Shown one piece after another: positions 57,000 through 64,000 of a stretch of DNA of 64,000 bases (positions are counted from its first letter, which is position 1; each line of letters starts with the position of its first letter). The position numbers and the translations under genes are program-made. This DNA is from Eustoma russellianum (Eukaryota; Streptophyta; Magnoliopsida; Gentianales; Gentianaceae): the NCBI GenBank assembly GCA_036186865.1, contig AP025048.1, forward strand, positions 23,952,273 to 24,016,272, written 5' to 3'. The notes under the pieces were generated by a model. The model worked only from the letters and a program-made list of their open reading frames with translations. It did no database searches and was not told the origin of the DNA.

Positions 57000-58740
57000 C
57001 TTCAACCAAAAATCAAACTTGGAAAGTTGTACCTACGGGTAGTATAGCTAAACCAGTAGGACGTAAATGCATATTTACAATCAAGTACAATACTCATGGC
57101 ATTGTAAGTATATATAAGCTAGAATGGTGGCAAAATGATTTACACAAACTCATGGCATTGATTATCTAGAAATCTTTGCGTCTGTGGCTAAACTAAACAT
57201 GGTAAGAAAACTTTTTTCAATACTAAACACAGTATGAATAATTTTTTAAAATTGCAACTAACTTAGGTTGTAAAATGTGTAGCTTGATGTCAAAAATACA
57301 TTACTAAATAGAGATCTACAAGAAGAAGTATGTATGCGTATTCCACTAGGGTTCACTGATCACATAAATAGTGATAAAATCTGCAAACTGTAGAAGTCCT
57401 TATACGGTTTAAAGCAATTACTACGAGAATGATTTAAGAAACTAACTAAAACTGTCAAGGAGCAGGAATTAAATTAGAAATATAATTACCATACATTATT
57501 TATTAGGACAATTGTGAAGGGAAAGCTTATTATTTTAATTGTATAAGTTGATTATATAATTATAACAGGAGATGATAGTCAAGGAATTGACTCAATTAAG
57601 GTTCAGCTATTTAAGATATTTGAAATGAAAGATCTAGTAAGCCGAGATATGTCTTAAGCATGAAGATATCTAGAAACAGAGAAGGATTATGTATCTCACA
57701 AAGAAAATATATCCTAAACTTACATAATGAAACTGGAATGTCAGGCTGAAAGCTAGCAAGCACTCCAGTTGAATATGGCCATAAACCTTGGGAGTTATGG
57801 GATATTACACCTGTTGACATACTTAGGTATCAAAAGGTTGCTGGGAAGTTAATGTATTTATCTCACACTAGACTTGATATTTGCAATGCAATGAGTTTTG
57901 TTGGTCAATTTATGCGTACTCCTACAAATGAACATCTACAAATTGCATTAAGAATACTCAGGTATTTGAAGAATGTATCTTAACAGGGGTTCCAATTCAG
58001 AAGAAACTTAGACAGGACTGTTCAGATCTTTACAGGTGATGATTATACTGGATCAATGACAGGCATGATGTCAACAATAGGATATAGAACATATTCATGG
58101 GACAATCTAGTCACTTGGAGAAGCAAGAAACATGTTTCTAGGAGTAGTTCAAAAGCATAATTGAGAGCACTTGCACTTTGAGTTTGCGAGGGACCATGTC
58201 CAAAAAGAGTTTTTGAAGACCTTGGACAGAAAATTTTATTACCTGTAAGGGTATTTTGTGACAATATATCATCTATAAACAGGCAGAGAATCATGTTCAA
58301 CATGACAAATCAAAACATGTTGAAATTGATAGACACTTAATGAGAAAGAAAATTTAAGACAATGTGATCATCATTGAGCAACAACAACAACATTAACCCA
58401 CTGCCTTAGATGCTCCCGTCTATGGCGGGGTATGGGAGGTCGGATGTACGCAATCATATCCATGTGTACGAAAAACACAGAGGTTGTTTTCCGATGACCC
58501 ATAATGAAAATTGCTTCAAGATGTGTCGATCAATTGCTATTTCAAAATACAAGAAGCACAACGAATTTAGCGAGTCATTTTGCTTTATTCCATCATATTC
58601 CAAAGTCATAAAATAATGTGTCATTGACTCCATTGAAAATAGTAAAAGTGATCATTATTGATCATATTTCATATAAAGACGTGGCTGATATCCTAACTAA
58701 ATCTATCTCCATTGAGGCTTTTTTAGATTCTGCTATCCAA
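57000..58740 (+). pseudogene. Copia-5 RT and RNase H remnant
   Basis: RT wording is found from 57000 (NQTWKV, HGIDYLEIFASVAKLN) to 57660 (LFKIFEMKDL). Connection and RNase H then follow at 57755-58330 (STPVEYGHKPW; KLMYLSHTRLDICNAMSFV; VTWRSKKHVSRSSSKA). RNase H is interrupted at 58377 by the RTE insert and resumes at 58662 (YKDVADILTKSI). Many stops; no YVDD was read. Confidence 0.85.
58378..58647 (-). mobile_element. RTE-like LINE fragment inserted in Copia-5 RNase H
   Basis: A 270-bp segment with a (GTT)n tail on the minus strand ((CAA)n at 58381-58391). It is flanked by GTGATCATCATTGA (58364-58377) and GTGATCATTATTGA (58648-58661), a 14-bp target duplication with one mismatch. It carries no tRNA-like head, so a truncated LINE is likelier than a SINE. 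Confidence 0.8.
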
Positions 58741-58781
58741 GCTTGGTTGTACGAATAGATACAATTAAGCTTGAAGGAGAG

Positions 58782-59086
58782 TATAGAATCACATACAGTA
58801 AACTGTATAAATACTTAACAAGATACACTGTATACGCATGTACATACACTGCGTATACAATGCACACACATATAGTAGACATACACTTATATACACCATG
58901 CACAAAGTTATTGGTTTAACAACTGAAGCAGTCTTTAACTGTTAGAAAAAAGAAATAGAGCAGATGGCTTTCTAACCGTTGGCAATTTTGAGCCACTTGT
59001 GGCCTTTGCTATTTGCCTATATAAAAGATATTCTCTTGTATATAGTAAGACTTAATTTGATGAATAAAATTCTTCAATCCTCTATA
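58782..59086 (+). repeat. Copia-5 3' LTR
   Basis: The LTR is 305 bp, partner of 53669-53972, starting TATAG where the other has TGTAG. A TATATAAAAG box is at about 59019. Confidence 0.9.
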
Positions 59087-60008
59087 TTTCCATGCTTCCT
59101 AGTACCTGAGCATCTCTAGAGGCACTTGAAAGCCTAGCGTTCGCGGCATGTTAGACTCAGATCCACCATGCTACAAGCTCGTGGTTCATCGTTGACTCTG
59201 GTGAAGTACCAAGTTCAAAACCATCCAAAAGAAACTACCAATTACGCACAATAAGAATCTAAAGAAAGTACATCAAACACATCCATCCTTCAACACATTG
59301 ACAAAATCCCCGACACCTACAACTACATTTTGTCACGGTAATAGACAGACCTGTCCACTGATAATTCTCATACAAACTAGCAAAATAAGAATTTGCATAA
59401 TCATTCAAAAGAATATGAGGACTTCTAGCATGGGCAACAACCAAACCAGACCACTTAGTGGCTAGTGCCAGAAACAAACAAGAAAAATTGTGGACGAACA
59501 TGAAATAACAGGACACAAGATTCAACCAGGGAGTTAATTCCTAATAAGCTGAGAACAGAACCTATAACAAATGCAACCCATACAGTTGCTTTTTTACAGA
59601 ATCATCTTCAATTAGACAAGAAAAGAGTCAGTAAGAGTCTGAAGAATGGCAAACAAGAATCTGCCATGAGGAATTAGTTGCAGGAGGCAGTGGATCTAAA
59701 TACTCCGCAGAAGAACTCAGTTTTTCTTCTCTCTGTTTCCTATGCTTGCTTATTTGTAGATACACATGTAATCCTATTCTGTAACTGGTGAAGAGGTTAA
59801 GCTATTTTTGGATGAAAAAGCACACCCACCTTTGCTGATTTCCACCCTTCCCTCGACTTCTTAACTGGCAATTGTGTGCCAAGAAACCATCAAGTGAAAA
59901 GGTCATGTGGAATACAAATACTGCAGTTATAAGTTGCATATATCTGGGCCCTGGATGACACTGGCTTTACAAGGATAGCTTTAAGACTCCTCAATCACTG
60001 CATTCTCT
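59087..60008. other. WRKY downstream region, probable 3' UTR in part
   Basis: On the minus strand this follows the WRKY stop codon. The open frame 59525-59259 (88 codons) shows no known motif. No certain poly-A signal could be fixed. Nothing else is recognised. Confidence 0.5.
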
Positions 60009-62544
60009 TCAATCTGTTTGAACGCCGATATCAACAGCCTGCTCAAGTGCAACGATTTTGCAATCTCCAAGTTCAGATCTTGACTCTGCACTCATCGTTG
60101 TACAATTAATACCACTTGAAGCACTTCGGCTAACGTTTCCTGAAGCAGGCGTGTCATGGTCATGCACTCCTTCATATGTAGTTATAACCATTTTCGCATC
60201 ATGGGATGCCCTCTCCACATGTTTTTTGGCCTGGCAACCAGCGTTTGTGCACCTATAGTAACTCCTGGAAAATATAAAAGTGAATATAACACATTCAAAA
60301 CCACTTTAGTGCACCCAACGATATTCCTAGCAACCAATAAAAAAAATGAATCAGTAAGCACCCAAACTTCAACAGAAAAGGTGAACTCATAAATCATCCA
60401 ACAAAAACAAAAGTGAGCACGGAAACACATGCATGAACTCATGCGAAACAATGCCAGAGATACACGAGTAGAGGACTTGAATCAAGGGTTTAACACAAAA
60501 ACTTATGCCATAGGTAACTGTCAATTTTTCTCTTCTTTTTTGAAGAGGAATATTAGTTTTTTCTTTACCAAAGAAGTAACAAGTGTGACGTAATTTATTC
60601 ATTCCCCGCCTAACTAACTACAAAAAGAGGGAAAATGAACAAGCATCAGCATTGATTCAGAGGAAGCAACACAAAGGAGATGGTTTGAGTTTTTCTCCGT
60701 TGACAAAGACATGGAGATTATGCACTTGAAGGGAGAAATATCCTACAACTTTAAAATCTCAGTAAAGAGGGAAACTGTTAACCCAATGATAAATAGGCAA
60801 GCACTACACAGCGAGTAAAAGATCGCAGAAATACAAATCTGCAAGAAGCAGCAGCAAAGTGGGGACAATAAATATCAAGACTTGCGGGTTAAAGAAAAAA
60901 AAGGAGAGAAAAAAAAAGAACCCCCTATAAGAGGCAAAATTACTGCAAAGTGGTAAGCAAAGCAAGTTCCAAAGTGTTGACTACCTACCTACGAGCAGCC
61001 AATTCACTGCAAGGAGCACGTCCATGCTTTGGATTAGTCCAAAGGGGATTGCAATCCTAAACCGGTATTTGCAGTACCCCACAACCTATGTTTGTTATTT
61101 TACAGACAGCTATTTTCAACAAGCAATGATACCTTACCAACCTAGGCGTTAGTGCACCATAAAAAGCCCACACACAAGTTTTACGACAAGACATTACCTT
61201 GGATTAGGATTTCCTTTGACTAATTTCTGTCCATACTTGCGCCAGCGATAACCATCATTTACTAAATCAACCTCACTAAGTGTCTTAACAATATGTCGTG
61301 ATTCACAATAGGTCTTTCTCACCAAATTACCATCCACATAAAGAGTTTCTCTCTTCCTGCAACTCAAAGTAAAGAATGTCAATTATGGAGGGAGAAAGTG
61401 GCAAAAAGGACTACTCAGAAAGCCATTGAGATTCATTACTGTTTCTTCAAGTTGGGACATCCTCCATTATCGTCGTTGCATTGCAAATTGTGCAGTTGAG
61501 AATCTTGACATCCTTCAGGATCAGCATTCGATATGGCAATCCCCTGCCTTGGAGTTAGTGGCGGCTCAACAGAATGAGATTTATCCACATGTCTGATAGC
61601 TTCATCCTCAGCTGAAAAGCAAAACAAGAAGATCCAATTTGTTAATTAGTATGCATCCCTGGTGACAGATCTGAAGATTCATTCACCTACGAGCACTTAG
61701 TACCTGTTGATTTAGATGCGGCTGACAGGGGTTCAACAGTCTCTTGAAGAGGTGAAGCAAACACAGATGATTGGGGGTTGTGCGGTTTAGGGTGTTCATG
61801 TGTACTGATGTACTTAATATCTGTTATAGGTCCATCATGAGATCTCTCGACTTGTCTTTTAGCTCGACAATTAGAATAGGTGCACTTGTAGTAGCTTCTA
61901 ATAAAGACATTTCCTTTAACAAATTTCTGTCCATATTTTCTCCAATTGTACCCATCATCCGTTGCTTTTCCACCAATCACAGGGGAAATGCTCTCAGGAA
62001 CAGATCTCAATGGATGACCTCCACCATCAAGGTTTCTTCTTGGCTGCAACTTATATAAAGCTTTATCAGGTCTAGCAGGTTGTGCCAGTATTTGTTGATC
62101 AGGTGAAGAGCCAAACACACCAGTATTTATAGTTTGACCAACAGAGGGAACAATTGCATTGTCAAGGTGTTGTTTCTTTTCAGAGATATCATTCTCTTTG
62201 GAAGGTACAAGGCAAACTTGACTGAATTGTGACACTTCCACATCCTTTTCAACTTTCTGTTTCATAGAAGATGCTGATGCATGGATTCCATTGTCAGGGA
62301 TCTGGCTCTGCTTTAACAAATCTGACTCTTTCTTTGGTACCAACGTCACTTGAACAAAATGTGAATCGTATAATTTGCTCTGCGAGATGTTTCTTGGCCT
62401 TGGTACATCTGCTTCTTGTTTAACCACAACAGGAGTTTGGTTTGACCGGTCTGTGAAGCTATCGCTATCAGATATTGTTTCTTTACCAGCTACTAAAGGA
62501 CACTGACCAGCATCATTTTTCTGTTCCTGATTTAGTTTATCCAT
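60009..62544 (-). CDS. Group I WRKY transcription factor (two WRKY domains)
   Basis: Four exons on the minus strand: 62544-61704, 61611-61440, 61356-61198 and 60264-60009. All introns are GT-AG and phases join cleanly, giving 475 codons plus stop. ATG 62544 follows an in-frame TAA 18 bases upstream. WRKYGQK lies at residues 201-207 with zinc ligands C221, C226, H249, H251, and at 376-382 with C396, C401, H425, H427 (CX4C-X23-HXH). The third intron splits the second domain after NPNP at an Arg codon, the intron position usual for group I. Such proteins are nuclear and bind W boxes (TTGACC/T), mainly through the second domain. The wording is nearest to the WRKY1/ZAP1-like or WRKY32-like branch, but I cannot fix orthology. 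A 28-residue segment is repeated at 63-90 and 107-134. No defect is seen. Confidence 0.93.
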
Positions 62545-64000
62545 ATCATTGCCAGCGTGTTAGAGACCTTATGCAACCATGGATCATGAATTCCACACTC
62601 TGAGCTCACCTTGTGACGGAAATCCAGTGTCGCTTCATTTGGATGTCTGAACTTCATGGATGCCTGGGTCCTCTTTCAGCTCCAACTCTCCGGAAAAAAA
62701 TCCATTCGTCATACCCATCACTTCAGAGACTCATCAATTCATGGGCACCCTTCACAACTTTAAATCCTAAAGTGGCCTGAATTTGTGAGAAAAATGCCAA
62801 AAATAATGAATTAGAAACCCAGTTTTTCCTTTTCTGGAACCAAAATGTCCTCCAAACTTGAAACTAAAAAAATTTCTAACAATAATTCTACAACATTTAA
62901 GTATTAAGTTACAGTTTAAATCCAAATTTACAGAAATGGATTACTTTGACGGCCAACTATCAGGAAATCTAGAAGCACTTCCTGGCAGGAAACACACATG
63001 AAACTTATTATATTACGAAAAGAGAGTACAGCCAAAAATTATAAATACAAGTGAAACAAGGTTAATCGAATGAGGAGACTAATACACAATGGAAACCTTA
63101 GTGGAGCCACCTTTGTTATAATCAAACCATTAAAGCTTTTAATGCAAGAATATAAGCAAAGAAACATTATGCAATACTTGTGAAATAAAATTTTGATTTG
63201 AAAAAAACCTTGATGCTGACTGCAGTAAACACGAGCTTATTCTGGGCACAAACAACAGACTGACCATTAGAAATGGACATTAAAATAAATAACAAACATT
63301 TCATGCACAATCTGGAATTTTCCATACTCAAGCATCTCTTCTGAACTTTCCAACTTAAGAGTATTTCTATGACAAGAATAAATTATCAATCACCTATTAA
63401 ATGAGAGAAGGCAATAGTTATCTGCTTCACAAGGCATGCAACTGTTTTTATGTTTTTTTTTTTTTGCTCTTCCCTTTTATTTTTGTTTCTTTTTTTCTTT
63501 CTCCTGTTTTTTCTGATATGCATGTAGGAGTAAACAGAACTGTTCTATCATAGGTGTCAGGATCCAGTAGCCTTTAAACTGAATCAAATATGACAAGATA
63601 ATACAGGATAACTGGAAGTAGGAAAAGTTCTTAAATGAGGTAAGCATCCTGTGAATTACAACCATACAGTGAGCACAAACAGATCAAGACTATAACCACC
63701 TTAATCCAAAGTCTCAACCAACGGTTACAGGCATCATTTAGATTGACAGAATGCAGGTTTTGACTTTAAGAACATACCCAAAAAAATAGTAGCAACTTCA
63801 TGAAAATTCAGCACACATCATTTTACGATCTACGAGCCCCTAAAACCTACAACTATTAGTTAGGCATCACGCAAAATTAGCCGCCCTTATATATTACTAC
63901 CAATATAGCAAGTAAATTTGGGAAGACCAGGTTATTCTGTCCAGAGATACATAAGCTCATCGTCCCTCTATATTGCGTATCAAAAACAAGGACTCTTGAG
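62545..64000 (-). promoter_or_regulatory. WRKY 5' leader and upstream region
   Basis: No further coding exon could be supported. The first 100-200 bases upstream of the ATG are probably 5' UTR; short upstream ATGs occur (for example ATGATCCATGG near 62585). TTGAC cores, the heart of W boxes, occur on the plus strand near 62945 and 63760 (TTGACT), so self-regulation by WRKY factors is possible but unproven. A poly-T/pyrimidine stretch lies at 63450-63510. No transposon was recognised. Confidence 0.5.

Larger units (their letters stand above)
53669..59086 (+). mobile_element. Copia-5, heavily decayed Ty1/copia element
   Basis: LTRs at 53669-53972 and 58782-59086 (about 305 bp) enclose gag, integrase, RT and RNase H remnants in copia order. 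The primer site after the first LTR reads TGATATCAAAAC, a mutated tRNA-Met site. TTGAAGGAGAG before the 3' LTR is the polypurine tract. No target duplication is visible. Foreign inserts lie inside: an LTR-like stretch near 55960-56540, an AT/CA microsatellite and an RTE fragment (58378-58647). The element ends 0.9 kb downstream of the WRKY stop codon, on the opposite strand. Confidence 0.9.

Overview
The window is nuclear DNA of a flowering plant, most likely a eudicot. It holds two host protein genes, one nuclear tRNA gene and a large block of plant-type retrotransposons. The host genes have plant families and plant intron structure. The repeats are Ty1/copia, Ty3/gypsy, L1-type LINE and RTE-type LINE elements. 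The species cannot be named from sequence alone.

Layout. 1-1068: the 3' part of a cytochrome b561/DOMON membrane protein gene (+). 1.1-4.1 kb: AT-rich non-coding DNA with an LTR-like fragment and microsatellites. 4.1-7.76 kb: a decayed L1-type LINE (+), cut off where a copia composite begins. 7.76-13.93 kb: Copia-1 (-), arranged LTR, internal region, LTR, then a second priming site and gag start. 15.30-20.40 kb: Copia-2 (+), with both LTRs. 21.3-26.5 kb: a decayed SIRE-like copia (+). 27.34-33.60 kb: Copia-3 (-), target duplication GCAAC. 34.32-42.07 kb: Copia-4 (+), target duplication GTCAC, carrying SINE-like units and a truncated RTE LINE. 42.1-47.86 kb: a Ty3/gypsy element (-) with one 2.3-kb LTR, a deleted RT core and no integrase. 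47.9-51.0 kb: LTR-like remnants. 52.1-53.3 kb: a short RTE insertion with a perfect 18-bp target duplication, a tRNA-Gln(CUG) gene and a perfect 284-bp tandem duplication that starts inside the tRNA. 53.67-59.09 kb: Copia-5 (+), heavily decayed, with a further RTE insertion. 60.0-62.5 kb: a four-exon group I WRKY transcription factor gene (-), followed by its upstream region to the window end.

No operon-like or pathway clustering is visible. The host genes are independent and the space between them is filled by successive insertions. Every long element has stops, frameshifts or deletions, so none looks autonomous. The best candidate for something undescribed is an array of short hairpin repeats (consensus CATGC-CTGAA-GCATG) in the gag leaders of Copia-3 and Copia-4. 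These two elements share internal sequence but carry different LTRs. The clean tandem duplication at the tRNA-Gln gene and a duplicated 28-residue motif in the WRKY protein also deserve attention.
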